From Streptomyces camponoticapitis (GTDB taxonomy: Bacteria; Actinomycetota; Actinomycetes; Streptomycetales; Streptomycetaceae): a DNA stretch of 64,000 nucleotides. Position numbers and translations under genes: made by a program. How positions within the stretch are numbered: position 1 is the stretch's first letter; the number at the start of each line of letters is the position of its first letter. This document shows positions 1-9,023 of the stretch, in pieces. Below the pieces are notes generated by a model. It did not search any database, had not been told where the DNA came from, and saw only the letters and a list, made by a program, of their open reading frames with translations. The stretch covers positions 41,742 to 105,741 of the forward strand of contig NZ_BMMV01000028.1 of the NCBI RefSeq assembly GCF_014646115.1, given 5' to 3'.

Positions 1-261
1 CGTGCCATTTCGATTCCTCCAGCTGACTTGAGTGGAACAGGCTCAAGGATGCACGACTGATCCTCGGGCGTCAACAGAGCTGAGTCGAGGGGACTCAACT
101 ATCGTGCGGCCACTCTTCCGGGACCGCCCGGGACCATGCGGTTCCCGCAGGTCCGCGCGCCTTCGGAACTTCTCATCCCCGCTGGGTCACGATCGACCGG
201 CACCCGCTTCGCAAATGCCATGTTGCCGAGCACAATCACACACAACGGTCGGGGGTATCTC

Positions 262-1047
262 ATGGTTCCGCACCCGGATCCCGGCCCGGCGGCCCACACC
301 GGGAACCGGATCCCCGAGCAGGCCCCGGACCCGGCAAGAGGCCCGGCCCAGGACCCGGCCCTGGAGCACGTCACGGACCGCACCGCCGGTCACGCCGTGG
401 GCCGTGCGCTGGAGCACGCCCTGAGGCATGGTCTGAGGCACGCCCTGGGGCATGCCCTGCGCGACGCGACGTACCGGATCCTCGACCATGTCCTCGACCC
501 CAAGCGCCTGCTGGACCTGACGCTCGGCTCACTCCTGCTGGTTCTGACCTCGCCCGTACTGGCCGCCGCCGCCCTCACCCTCACGCTCTCCAAGCGGCAC
601 CCCGGCAGCGCCTTCACGCACGGCCGCCGGGTCGGCATGGACGGCCGGGTCTTCACCGTCCGCACGCTCGCCACCCGCCGCCGCCGGCTCGACCTGCTGT
701 CACGCCTGCCCCATGTCGTATCGGGCCGGATGTCCCTCGTCGGCCCCGCGCCGCTCACGCCCGCCGACCCCAGGGCGGCCGCGCCCTGGCGGCAGTCCGT
801 ACGGCCGGGGCTCACCGGCCTCGCCCAGGTGCGCCGGCGCTCCCCGCTTCCCTGGGACGAGCCCGCCCTGCTCGACCAGCACTATGTGGAGCACCACTGG
901 ATCGGCCTCGACCTGCTGATCCTCGCCCGCACCCCGGCCGCCGTCTCCGCCCCGTACACCGAGAACGCCGACGCACCGCGGATCCCGGCACAGGGTCACC
1001 TCAGCGACACAGATCACCGGCCGCGCGGCTACAGTGCGGCGGGATAA
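262..1047 (+). CDS. Bacterial sugar transferase family protein
   Basis: This 261-residue protein matches the membrane-associated sugar-1-phosphate transferase family (PF02397 type), which loads the first sugar onto a polyprenyl-phosphate carrier for exopolysaccharide assembly. The KRLLDL motif (residue 81) leads into one hydrophobic helix (about 86-108). The family landmarks MSLVGPAP (157-164) and RPGLTGLAQV (181-190) follow, then the DxxYVEHHWIGLDL tail. The catalytic core is shorter than usual between the helix and MSLVGPAP. The first 80 residues are Pro/His/Ala-rich with repeated HALRHGLRHALGHALRD-like units. I chose the ATG at 262 because a G-rich Shine-Dalgarno lies just upstream; an in-frame ATG at 136 would add 42 low-complexity residues. 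It stands alone, so its glycan is unknown. Confidence 0.75.
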   Translation: MVPHPDPGPAAHTGNRIPEQAPDPARGPAQDPALEHVTDRTAGHAVGRALEHALRHGLRHALGHALRDATYRILDHVLDPKRLLDLTLGSLLLVLTSPVLAAAALTLTLSKRHPGSAFTHGRRVGMDGRVFTVRTLATRRRRLDLLSRLPHVVSGRMSLVGPAPLTPADPRAAAPWRQSVRPGLTGLAQVRRRSPLPWDEPALLDQHYVEHHWIGLDLLILARTPAAVSAPYTENADAPRIPAQGHLSDTDHRPRGYSAAG

Positions 1048-1144
1048 CTGGGTACCCTCAGCACAAACCGATTAAGTTACCGCTTAGTAGATGCCACTGA
1101 CGTGGTGCTGTTCTTTCCACCCTCGCAGGCCCGAGGAGCCCCCA

Positions 1145-3424
1145 ATGCAACTCGCCGCGATCATCGTGTCGCTGGTGCTGACCGTCGTCGGCGTCGCGCT
1201 CATCTCCCGAGCCGTCGTCGAGATCTACCGGTTCGTGAAGCTCGGCTCGCCCGTACCGGCCGGCAGCCGCACCGACGACCCCAGAGCGCGCACGGTCACC
1301 CTGGCCAAGGAGTTCCTCGGCCATACGCGGATGAACCGCTGGGGCGTCGTGGGCTTCGCGCACTGGTTCGTCGCGATCGGCTTCCTGACGCTCGGGCTGA
1401 CGATCGTCAACGCGTACGGCCAGCTGTTCCAGGCCGACTGGATCATCCCGTACATCGGCACCTTCCTGCCGTACGAGGTCTACATCGAGTTCATCGCGCT
1501 CGCCACGACCGTCGGCATCCTCGTACTGATCGCGATCCGGCTGCTGAGCCTGCCCTCGCGGGCCGGCCGCAAGTCGCGCTTCACCGGCTCCAAGGCCTGG
1601 CAGGCGTACTTCGTCGAGTACGTGATCCTCGTGATCGGCCTCGCGATCCTCACCCTGCGCGGCCTCGAAGGCGCCCTGCACCACGTCGACAGCTACGACC
1701 CGGCGTACTGGGCCTCGTATCCGCTGGTCCTGGCCTTCAAGGGGCTCAGCCTCGGCACGCTCCAGAACCTGGTCTATCTGACCGCCATGATCAAGCTCGG
1801 CGTGACGATGATCTGGGCCATCACCATCGGCCTCAACACGAACATGGGCGTCGCCTGGCACCGCTTCCTCGCCTTCCCCAACATCTGGTTCAAGCGCGAG
1901 TCCGACGGCGGTACGGCGCTGGGCGCGCTCCGCCCGATGGTGTCCGGCGGCAAGGAGATCGACTTCGAGGACCCGGGCGAGGACGACGTCTTCGGGGTCT
2001 CGCAGGTCGAGCAGTTCTCCTGGAAGGGCCTCCTCGACTTCTCCACCTGCACGGAGTGCGGCCGCTGCCAGTCGCAGTGCCCCGCCTGGAACACCGGCAA
2101 GCCGCTCTCGCCGAAGCTCCTGATCATGTCTCTGCGCGACCACGCGCACGCCAAGGCGCCCTATCTGCTGGCCGGCGGCGGCAAGACGATGGAGGGCGAG
2201 GAGAAGGCGTCCGCGGAGCAGCTGGCCGGTGTGCCTGCCGCCGCCCTCGCGGAGGCCGAACGCCCGCTGATCGGGACGCTGGAGGAGAACGGCGTCATCG
2301 ACCCGGACGTCCTCTGGTCCTGCACCACCTGCGGCGCGTGCGTCGAGCAGTGCCCGGTCGACATCGAGCACATCGACCACATCCTCGACATGCGCCGCTA
2401 CCAGGTGATGATCGAGAGCTCGTTCCCCTCCGAGGCCGGGACGATGCTCAAGAACCTGGAGAAGAAGGGCAATCCCTGGGGCCTCCAGAAGAAGCAGCGT
2501 CTGGAGTGGACCAAGGAGCTCCAGCAGGAGGCGGGCTTCGAGGTGCCGGTCGTCGGCCGGGACGTCGAGGACCTCTCCGAGGTCGACTACCTGTACTGGG
2601 TCGGCTGCGCGGGCGCGCTCGAAGACCGCGCCAAGAAGACCACGAAGGCCTTCGCCGAACTGCTGCACATCGCGGGTGTGAAGTTCGCGATCATGGGCGG
2701 CGACGAGAAGTGCACGGGCGACTCGGCCCGCCGCCTCGGCAACGAGCCGCTGTTCCAGCAGCTCGGCCAGGAGAACGTGGCGATGCTGAACATGGCGTAC
2801 GGCGAGGACGACGACGATCCCGGGACGAAGAAGCCGAAGTCCTCGAAGAAGATCGTCGCGACCTGCCCGCACTGCTTCAACACGATCGCCAACGAGTACC
2901 CGCAGCTCGGCGGCGAGTACGAGGTCATCCACCACACCCAGCTGCTCCAGCACCTCGTCGACGAGGAGAAGCTGATCCCGGTGACCCCGGTCGAGGGTCT
3001 GATCACCTACCACGACCCCTGCTACCTGGGCCGGCACAACAAGGTCTACACACCGCCGCGCGAGATCATCGCGAAGGTGCCCGGCCTCCGTAACGAGGAG
3101 ATGCACCGCCACAAGGAGCGCGGCTTCTGCTGCGGCGCGGGCGGCGCGCGGATGTGGATGGAGGAGCGGATCGGCAAGCGCGTCAACAACGAACGCGTGG
3201 ACGAGGCGCTCTCGCTCAATCCGGACATCGTGTCGACGGCGTGCCCGTTCTGCCTCGTGATGCTGACCGACTCGGTCAACGGCAAGAAGAACGACGGCCA
3301 GGCGAAGGAGTCGCTCCAGGTCGTGGATGTGGCGCAGCTGCTGCTCGACTCGGTGCGGACACCCGCGGGCCCGGAGGACTCCTCGGAGCCGGCGGCCGAA
3401 CCGGCGGCGGAGCCCGCGACGTAA
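1145..3424 (+). CDS. Membrane-anchored (Fe-S)-binding oxidoreductase, CCG-domain type
   Basis: A 759-residue fusion. The N-terminal 250 residues carry about five membrane helices resembling a quinone-reducing cytochrome b / HdrE module. Two [4Fe-4S] ferredoxin motifs follow: C302/C305/C308/C312 (CTECGRCQSQCP) and C393/C396/C399/C403 (CTTCGACVEQCP). The C-terminal half has CCG cysteine-rich features of the heterodisulfide-reductase/GlpC superfamily (CPHCFNT, YHDPCYLGRHN, GFCCGAGGARMWMEE, CPFCLVML). The family passes electrons between a soluble donor and membrane quinone, but the substrate of this widespread actinobacterial member is unknown. The ATG at 1145 is preceded by GAGGAG. The Glu/Pro/Ala-rich tail (PAAEPAAEPA) is probably disordered. 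A terminator follows closely, so it is probably monocistronic. Confidence 0.85.
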   Translation: MQLAAIIVSLVLTVVGVALISRAVVEIYRFVKLGSPVPAGSRTDDPRARTVTLAKEFLGHTRMNRWGVVGFAHWFVAIGFLTLGLTIVNAYGQLFQADWIIPYIGTFLPYEVYIEFIALATTVGILVLIAIRLLSLPSRAGRKSRFTGSKAWQAYFVEYVILVIGLAILTLRGLEGALHHVDSYDPAYWASYPLVLAFKGLSLGTLQNLVYLTAMIKLGVTMIWAITIGLNTNMGVAWHRFLAFPNIWFKRESDGGTALGALRPMVSGGKEIDFEDPGEDDVFGVSQVEQFSWKGLLDFSTCTECGRCQSQCPAWNTGKPLSPKLLIMSLRDHAHAKAPYLLAGGGKTMEGEEKASAEQLAGVPAAALAEAERPLIGTLEENGVIDPDVLWSCTTCGACVEQCPVDIEHIDHILDMRRYQVMIESSFPSEAGTMLKNLEKKGNPWGLQKKQRLEWTKELQQEAGFEVPVVGRDVEDLSEVDYLYWVGCAGALEDRAKKTTKAFAELLHIAGVKFAIMGGDEKCTGDSARRLGNEPLFQQLGQENVAMLNMAYGEDDDDPGTKKPKSSKKIVATCPHCFNTIANEYPQLGGEYEVIHHTQLLQHLVDEEKLIPVTPVEGLITYHDPCYLGRHNKVYTPPREIIAKVPGLRNEEMHRHKERGFCCGAGGARMWMEERIGKRVNNERVDEALSLNPDIVSTACPFCLVMLTDSVNGKKNDGQAKESLQVVDVAQLLLDSVRTPAGPEDSSEPAAEPAAEPAT

Positions 3425-3467
3425 CGCCCTCCTCGGGAGGCGGCCGGAAGAAACGGCCGACCCGGAA

Positions 3468-3510
3468 GGAAGCGGCCGGACCTGCCTCGGGGGCGGGTCC
3501 GGCCGCTTCC
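3468..3510 (+). terminator. Intrinsic terminator after the Fe-S oxidoreductase
   Basis: A perfect 15-bp stem (GGAAGCGGCCGGACC, 3468-3482, with its complement at 3496-3510) has a 13-base loop. It lies about 45 bases after the Fe-S gene stop. No U-tract follows, which is usual for Streptomyces terminators. Confidence 0.8.
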
Positions 3511-3649
3511 GTCGTCCGGGGGCTTTTCCATCCCCTGGGACTATCGGCCCGTGATCGCGATCGGTCCGTTTCCTTACCGCAACGCGCGAACTGGAGCATC
3601 ATGTGGCAGCGAATGTCATGTGACGGGACAGAAGTAGGGGGATGAGGTC

Positions 3650-4789
3650 GTGCGCATACGTACCGGCGCCTCGACAGCGGTGATGACCGGCGCCGGCCTC
3701 TGTACGGCACTGGCCCTGCTGCTGACCGGCTGCAGCGCCTCCGGCTCGGACGGCGGGTCGAACGGCGGCAAGGCCAAGAACGGCGACACCGCGCCCCTGG
3801 CCGGCCGCGCCTCCGTACCGAAGCGCCCCGTTCCGCGCGGCGACGGCAGCGCGGTCCCGGCCGACTTCAACGGCGACGGCCACCGCGACCTCGTACTGAA
3901 CGACCTCGTCAAGGCCCCCGACGCGATCCAGGGCGACGACGCGGGCATCGGCATCGTGTACGGCTCCGACTCACCGCGCGGTGTCGACCCCGCCGTACGC
4001 CAGACGCTCTCCCCCGCCGCCAACGGCGCGGCCACCGACGGCGTCCTCCCCGCCGCCTTCGACGCGGCGGCCACCTGCGACCTGGACGGGGACGGTTTCG
4101 CCGATCTGATCGTGAGCACGGACCCGCCGTACGACGGCCTCGGCCGCCCGCCCGTCCCGCTCCAGCTGCTCTTCGGCGGCCCGGACGGCATCACGGGCAA
4201 GGCGGTCGTCCTGAAGATCCCCGCGAAGGCGCGTTACGGCAACGAGTGGCCCGACCACCCGGTGTGCGGCGATTTCGACGGCGACGACAAGCCGGACCTG
4301 GCCGTCTCCGCCAGCGCCGGGCAGGTCAGCTATCTGCGCGGCCCCTTCAGCCGCGCAGGCGCGCCCCGCGCCGCGGCGGAACCCGTCCCCGGCGGAGGCC
4401 CCGTCCTCTACCCCCCGACGGGCAAGGCGGACACCGACGGCGACGGCTACGACGACCTGGTGCACGCCACCCGCACCCACGAGCCCGGCAAGGCGGCCAA
4501 GGGCAAGCTGCTGCTGGGAGGCCCCCGGGGACCGGGCGAGGCGGGCGGCACGTACACCTTCAAGGCCGTCGGACTCCCGGCCGCGCCGAAGCTGCCCGGC
4601 GCGAGCGGCGGGACCACGACGGACCTCCTGGAGTCCGCGGACTTCACGGGCGACAAAGGGCCGGACGTAATGACCCGCACGCACCAGGGCGAGGAGAAGG
4701 ACCTGATCGCGCTGTATCCGTCGGGGAAGGACGGAAAGGCGGCGGAGCGCCCGGTGATCACCTTCAGCACGTCGATCTTCCTGAAGTAG
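3650..4789 (+). CDS. FG-GAP (integrin-type) repeat lipoprotein
   Basis: A 379-residue secreted protein. A basic N-terminus and hydrophobic stretch end in the lipobox LLTGC (Cys at about residue 26), so it should be lipid-anchored outside the membrane. At least four FG-GAP/VCBS calcium-binding blades are visible: DFNGDGHRDL, DLDGDGFADL, DFDGDDKPDL and DTDGDGYDDL. A weaker DFTGDKGPDV follows. The repeats suggest a partial or complete beta-propeller; ligand unknown. The GTG at 3650 has AGGGGGATGAGG upstream. It is flanked by the terminator at 3468 and an independent gene at 4926, so it is probably a single transcription unit. Confidence 0.85.
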   Translation: MRIRTGASTAVMTGAGLCTALALLLTGCSASGSDGGSNGGKAKNGDTAPLAGRASVPKRPVPRGDGSAVPADFNGDGHRDLVLNDLVKAPDAIQGDDAGIGIVYGSDSPRGVDPAVRQTLSPAANGAATDGVLPAAFDAAATCDLDGDGFADLIVSTDPPYDGLGRPPVPLQLLFGGPDGITGKAVVLKIPAKARYGNEWPDHPVCGDFDGDDKPDLAVSASAGQVSYLRGPFSRAGAPRAAAEPVPGGGPVLYPPTGKADTDGDGYDDLVHATRTHEPGKAAKGKLLLGGPRGPGEAGGTYTFKAVGLPAAPKLPGASGGTTTDLLESADFTGDKGPDVMTRTHQGEEKDLIALYPSGKDGKAAERPVITFSTSIFLK

Positions 4790-4925
4790 GATCAGGTTTC
4801 CCCACGCCCCAGGTGTAGCAAGCCCCCCAGGGTTCCCTTAGGGGATGTCACAGCTCGGCCGCAAAGGCTGGCCTGTTCCGGCTCCTCCAGCCCCCCGCCC
4901 GCCCGAAACGGGTACGTTCGGTGAC

Positions 4926-5885
4926 GTGGCTGGATTCAGGATCGGACGCGGCCGGGACAACCGCACACGTCAGCAAGACCCGCAGCAGCAGCCGTACGGA
5001 CGGCAGGCGGCGCCCCCTCCGCAGTACGGAGGCGGGCAGCCGGCGCCCCCGTACGGCCGGCAGCCGCACCCTCCGCAGCAGCAGTGGCCCCCGGCGGGCG
5101 CCGGACAGCCCGGCCCCCCGCAGGGCGGTTACGGCTACCCCGGACCGGGTGGACAGGGCGGCCGACAGGGCGGGCACGGCGAGCCCGAGTACTTCGGCGA
5201 CCCGTACAACCAGCAGCACGGCGGTGGCGGCGGGCAGGACCCGTACGCCAACAACCCTGGTCACACGCAGCAGTTCAGCGTGGACGAGCACGGTTACGGC
5301 GACGGCGCGACGTACCACGCGGGCGCGGCCCCGGCCCCGGCCGGCCCCCGCCTGCACTGGAAGCAGCTGCTGAGCGGCATCGTGCTGCGCCCGAACGGGA
5401 CGTTCTGGCAGATGCGCGACTACGCGGTCTGGGGCCCGGCGCTGGTCGTCACGTTCCTCTACGGTCTGCTCGCCATCTTCGGCTTCGACGGCGCCCGCGA
5501 GGAGGCGATAAACGCCACCCTCTCGACGGCCATCCCGTACGTCCTGACGACGGCCGTCGCCTTCGTGCTCGGCGGCCTGATCCTGGGCGCGGTGACCCAC
5601 ACCCTGGCCCGTCAGCTGGGCGGCGACGGCGCGTGGCAGCCGACGGTCGGCCTCTCCATGCTGATCATGTCGATAACGGACGCACCGCGTCTGGTCTTCG
5701 CGCTCTTCCTGGGCGGCCAGAACTCCCTGGTGCAGATCCTCGGCTGGATCACCTGGGTCGCGGCGGGCGCGCTGTTCACGGTGATGGTGAGCAGGTCGCA
5801 CGACCTGCCGTGGCCGAAGGCACTGGGCGCCTCGTCGATCCAGCTGATCGCGCTGCTGTCGCTGATCAAGCTGGGCACGATCTGA
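4926..5885 (+). CDS. Yip1-family integral membrane protein
   Basis: A 319-residue protein. About 120 N-terminal residues are rich in Gln, Pro, Gly and Tyr (PYGGGQPAPPYGRQPHPP-like), typical of disordered actinobacterial tails. A Yip1-type domain with about five hydrophobic helices fills the C-terminal half, from the TFWQMRDYAVWGPALVV region onward. Function is unknown. I chose GTG 4926 (VAGFRIGRGRDNR) because this is the conserved opening of Streptomyces homologues as I recall them. An ATG at 4845 would add 27 residues and has a poorly spaced ribosome site. A strong hairpin shared with the convergent gene follows. Confidence 0.75.
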   Translation: MAGFRIGRGRDNRTRQQDPQQQPYGRQAAPPPQYGGGQPAPPYGRQPHPPQQQWPPAGAGQPGPPQGGYGYPGPGGQGGRQGGHGEPEYFGDPYNQQHGGGGGQDPYANNPGHTQQFSVDEHGYGDGATYHAGAAPAPAGPRLHWKQLLSGIVLRPNGTFWQMRDYAVWGPALVVTFLYGLLAIFGFDGAREEAINATLSTAIPYVLTTAVAFVLGGLILGAVTHTLARQLGGDGAWQPTVGLSMLIMSITDAPRLVFALFLGGQNSLVQILGWITWVAAGALFTVMVSRSHDLPWPKALGASSIQLIALLSLIKLGTI

Positions 5886-5890
5886 CTGAC

Positions 5891-5932
5891 GCCGTGAGCC
5901 CGCCGCCCCATGGGGGACGGCGGGCTCACGGC
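5891..5932. terminator. Bidirectional terminator between convergent genes
   Basis: A perfect 15-bp stem (GCCGTGAGCCCGCCG at 5891-5905, complement at 5918-5932) can be extended inward by CCCC-ATG-GGGG with one bulge. It sits 5 bases after the Yip1-type stop and 18 bases before the end of the convergent phosphoribosyltransferase gene. Confidence 0.85.
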
Positions 5933-5950
5933 TTCTCAGGACCGGATTTC

Positions 5951-6456
5951 TCAGGCTTCGAGAACCTGCCCGCCGCGGCGCACGACCGGGGGCTCGACGC
6001 TCCAGGGGAAGTTGATCCACTCGTCGGTGCGCTTCCAGACGTACTCGCACCGCACGAGCGAGTGCGTCTTCTCGTAGATGACGGCGCTGCGGACCTCGGC
6101 GACGTGTTCGAGACAGAAATCGTGGACGAGTTTGAGGGTGCGCCCGGTGTCGGCGACGTCGTCGGCGATGAGGATCTTCTTGTTGGAGAAGTCGACGACG
6201 TTCGGCACCGGCGCCAGCATGACCGGCATTTCGAGAGTCGTACCAACTCCCGTGTAGAACCCACGTTCACCAGGTGGATGTTCTTGCAGTCGAGCGCGTA
6301 CGCGAGCCCGCCGGCGACGAAGACCCCGCCGCGGGCGATGCTCAGAACGACGTCGGGCTCGTACCCGTCGTCGGCGACGGCCTGGGCCAGCTCCCGTACG
6401 GCGAGACCGAACTGCTCGTACGTGAGGTTCTCCCGTATGTCGTCCACGTCCCTCAC
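5951..6456 (-). pseudogene. Phosphoribosyltransferase, broken by a single-base frameshift
   Basis: Two frames together encode one complete phosphoribosyltransferase of about 168 residues. The first, from GTG 6456, reads VRDVDDIRENLTYEQFG to HLVNV. The second resumes with FYTGVGTTLEMPVMLAP and carries the PRPP-binding loop ILIADDVADTGRT and a normal C-terminus. Restoring one base near 6261 (GTGG-GTTC to GTGGAGTTC) rejoins the frames. The GTG start overlaps the dcd stop by 4 bases, so the two are translationally coupled, which fits nucleotide salvage. Whether the break is real or an assembly error cannot be told from sequence alone. If real, the product lacks its PRPP loop and is inactive. Confidence 0.85.
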
Positions 6457-7028
6457 ACCTGGGTCCGGTGGAAGTTCAGGAACGAACGGGAGGCGGTCGG
6501 CCCGCGCTGACCCTGATAGCGCGACCCGTAACGATCGGACCCGTACGGGAACTCCGCCGGCGAACTGAGCCGGAACAGACACAGCTGTCCGATCTTCATA
6601 CCGGGCCAGAGCTTGATGGGCAGCGTCGCGAGATTGGACAGCTCCAGGGTCACGTGCCCGGAGAAGCCGGGGTCGATGAACCCGGCGGTCGAGTGTGTGA
6701 CGAGCCCCAGGCGCCCGAGACTCGATTTCCCCTCCAGCCGGGAGGCGATGTCGTCGGGGAGCGAGATGACCTCGTACGACGAGGCGAGCACGAACTCCCC
6801 GGGATGCAGGATGAAAGCCTCGTCCCCGGCCGGCTCGACCTTGCGGGTCAGATCGGTCTGCTCGACGGCGGGGTCGATGTGCGGATAGCGGTGGTTCTCG
6901 AACACGCGGAAGAACCGGTCGAGCCGTACGTCGATGCTCGACGGCTGCACCATCGATTCGTCGTAAGGGTCGATGCGTACGCGCCCGGAATCGATCTCGG
7001 CCCGGATGTCCTTGTCAGAGAGAAGCAC
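6453..7028 (-). CDS. dcd: dCTP deaminase
   Basis: A 191-residue protein, the standard Dcd length. It deaminates dCTP to dUTP for thymidylate synthesis. Landmarks are the opening VLLSDKDIRAEIDSGRVRI, the substrate region STAGFIDPGFSGHVTLELSN with the catalytic glutamate, and the C-terminal SDRYGSRYQGQRGPTASR. GTG 7028 is chosen because it gives the exact family N-terminus. A phosphoribosyltransferase reading frame follows with a GTGA overlap. Confidence 0.95.
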   Translation of the reverse strand: MLLSDKDIRAEIDSGRVRIDPYDESMVQPSSIDVRLDRFFRVFENHRYPHIDPAVEQTDLTRKVEPAGDEAFILHPGEFVLASSYEVISLPDDIASRLEGKSSLGRLGLVTHSTAGFIDPGFSGHVTLELSNLATLPIKLWPGMKIGQLCLFRLSSPAEFPYGSDRYGSRYQGQRGPTASRSFLNFHRTQV

Positions 7029-7101
7029 GCCCCGAGGATACGCAGAACGCGCGGGCCCACCCCAACCGGGCAACCCCGCGCGCCCCTGCCAACCACCTGC
7101 G

Positions 7102-7275
7102 TCAGCGCTGCCCGACCTCCACGGGCACGGCATGCCGCAACCGAGCACAACGCGGACACCGAATCAACCGCCCGGGCCCGAGCCGCCCGGCGTCAAGCTG
7201 CTGCATCGGGAACGACGTAGTACTGAACACATGCCCTTCGGCACAGCGGACGACTTGGCGATCCATCAAGTCCAT
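7102..7275 (-). CDS. Small conserved CxxC protein
   Basis: A 57-residue protein beginning MDLMDRQVVRCAEGHVFST and ending RLIRCPRCARLRHAVPVEVGQR. A Cys/His pair (CAEGH) and CPRC resemble a single treble-clef zinc site. The ATG at 7275 has GGGAAGGGA five bases upstream; an ATG at 7311 would add 12 residues without a ribosome site. Function unknown. Confidence 0.65.
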   Translation of the reverse strand: MDLMDRQVVRCAEGHVFSTTSFPMQQLDAGRLGPGRLIRCPRCARLRHAVPVEVGQR

Positions 7276-7460
7276 CAGGTCCCTTCCCCAAGAACGTGGA
7301 CGAACCCACACATTAGGGGATCACCGGGACGCCCACCGAAGCGGCACTCCGATGACGGAGGCTACCCCCCAACTCCCGGGACCGAGAGCCACATCGACCA
7401 ACAGGAGTCGACAATGGGGTAGAGTGTCCACGGAAGCGCCACTGATCACGGCGGCTCCGC

Positions 7461-7534
7461 GCGGGTGTAGTTTAATGGTAGAACATGAGCTTCCCAAGCT
7501 CAGAGCGCGAGTTCGATTCTCGTCACCCGCTCCA
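7461..7534 (+). tRNA. tRNA-Gly (anticodon CCC)
   Basis: Cloverleaf read by eye. The 7-bp acceptor stem is GCGGGTG (7461-7467) with CACCCGC (7524-7530). The anticodon arm is TGAGC-TTCCCAA-GCTCA with anticodon CCC. The T arm contains GTTCGATTC. The discriminator T at 7531 is followed by an encoded CCA (7532-7534). The gene is intact and adjoins the integrase end of the mobile element, so its 3' end is the probable attachment site. Confidence 0.97.
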
Positions 7535-7540
7535 CGACGA

Positions 7541-7565
7541 AGGCCCAAGTCAGCGACTTGGGCCT
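7541..7565 (+). terminator. Terminator after tRNA-Gly
   Basis: A perfect 11-bp stem AGGCCCAAGTC / GACTTGGGCCT has loop AGC and is followed by the T-rich CCTTTGTTGT. It begins 6 bases after the encoded CCA. Confidence 0.9.
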
Positions 7566-7817
7566 CCTTTGTTGTCTAGACCATTTTCCGGCCGCGTGCC
7601 ATTCGCGTGCCATAGCGGCCCCTCCGACCAGGCCGAACATTGCTGTCGGACCCCATCACGCAGCGCCTGACACTCCGTCTTCTCATTTAATGAGACGCAC
7701 TTTGAGTGACCTGTGTCACAAGAGATAGATCGGGCCGGGCTGTGCGGGAGCGAATCCACTGCGGGGCGATTGCCGTTGTCGTCGTCACTCTGCGGCAGGA
7801 GGAGACGGCCCTTCGGA

Positions 7818-9023
7818 CTACCGGCGGCGAGCGGCCTGTGCGCCAGGTCCCGGCGGGCGTGGCAGGAGAGGGTGAATGGTCGCGCCGCTGCCGCTCTGCT
7901 GGGTCGGCTCTGTCTGGCGGCGGACGTCGTGGTCGATGTCGGCGGCGAGCCGACGCTGATGCTCCTTGGTGGAGTGCTGGTAGATGAGCTGCGCCTTCTC
8001 GGAGGACTGACCGGCACGGACCATGAGGTCCTTCAGCTTGGCCCCCGTGTCGGCGGCGAGGGTGTTGCCGGTGTGCCGCAGATCGTAGAAGCGGAAACCC
8101 TCGGGCAGGCCCGCCTGGTCCCGGGCTCTTCGCCACTTGCGTCCGAAGGTCGTACCGCGCAGGGCCGCACCCTTCTCTCCGACGAACACCAGCCCGTTGC
8201 CTTCTGGCTCGGCGAACCATTCCAGGTGACGGCGGAGGTCCTCGTACAGGAAGGCGGGCAGGACTATCTCCCGTTTGCCCGCTCGGGACTTGGGGTCGCC
8301 GATGACGCGGCGTCCGGTGTTCAGCTCGGGCGCGGCACGGCGCACCCAGAGGGAGCCCGCGTCGAGGTCGATGTCCCCTCGGCGGAGCTCGGCGAGTTCC
8401 TCAGGGCGCATCGAGGCGAACGCTCCGAGGAGGACCATCAGTCGCCAGCGCAGGCCGATGACATCGGCGACAGCGAAGACCTGGGCCACCGTCGCGACGG
8501 GACGTTCGTCGGCCTCTTCTCGTCCCGCGCCGCGGATACGGCACGGGTTCTTGCGGATCATGTCGTCGTCGACCGCGGTCTCCATGACGGCTTTCAGCAG
8601 CCGGTACGACTTGGCGACCGTGGTCCCGCCCGTGGACCGCAGCCGCTCCGCGCGCCAGGACCTGACGCGAGCCGGACTGATGGCGTTGACGGCCAGAGCC
8701 CCGAACGTCGGCTCCAGGTGCAGGCGCAGGAGCCGGCGGTACAGCTCGTCCGTGGTGGGTGCGAGGCCCCGTTCGTCGATCCAGCGGGTGGCGTACTCGG
8801 TGAACTGCACCTCGCCGTCGGCCGGGTCGATCCAATCGCCACGCGTCTGGTCGGCCTGGATCTGCGCGAGGAAGACCTCGGCGTCACGCTTCGTCTCGTA
8901 CGTGTCGGGGGCTGGGCGCAACATGCCGTCGGTGCCGGGGTACCGGGCCTGGTACCGGCCGGACGGCAGCTTGCGTATCGCGCCGAAGCGGCGACGCGAA
9001 GCCCGGCGGGCGCGGGCGGTCAA
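7818..9023 (-). CDS. int: Site-specific tyrosine recombinase (integrase)
   Basis: A 401-residue phage-type integrase that would integrate and excise the element at tRNA-Gly. An N-terminal arm-binding segment (RRRFGAIRKLPSGRYQARY) is followed by a SAM-like core-binding domain (FTEYATRWIDERGLAPTT onward) and the catalytic domain. Visible catalytic residues are the first Arg in ASMRPEELAELRR, the second Arg in YDLRHTGNTLA and the nucleophile Tyr in IYQHST. The HxxR histidine is Tyr here, and the usual GH of the following motif reads GQ. TTG 9023 is chosen because it overlaps the xis stop by 4 bases (TTGA). The rest of the reading frame upstream is antisense noise. Confidence 0.9.
   Translation of the reverse strand: MTARARRASRRRFGAIRKLPSGRYQARYPGTDGMLRPAPDTYETKRDAEVFLAQIQADQTRGDWIDPADGEVQFTEYATRWIDERGLAPTTDELYRRLLRLHLEPTFGALAVNAISPARVRSWRAERLRSTGGTTVAKSYRLLKAVMETAVDDDMIRKNPCRIRGAGREEADERPVATVAQVFAVADVIGLRWRLMVLLGAFASMRPEELAELRRGDIDLDAGSLWVRRAAPELNTGRRVIGDPKSRAGKREIVLPAFLYEDLRRHLEWFAEPEGNGLVFVGEKGAALRGTTFGRKWRRARDQAGLPEGFRFYDLRHTGNTLAADTGAKLKDLMVRAGQSSEKAQLIYQHSTKEHQRRLAADIDHDVRRQTEPTQQSGSGATIHPLLPRPPGPGAQAARRR

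Noticed and set aside
32..424. Short open frames before the sugar transferase
   Set aside because: Arg/Pro-rich shadows with no ribosome site, and inconsistent with the transferase frame.
1058..3112. 684-codon open frame antisense to the Fe-S oxidoreductase
   Set aside because: Codon-bias shadow in GC-rich DNA. It is low-complexity (Leu, Arg, Asp, Val), has no domain, and overlaps a gene with clear cysteine motifs.
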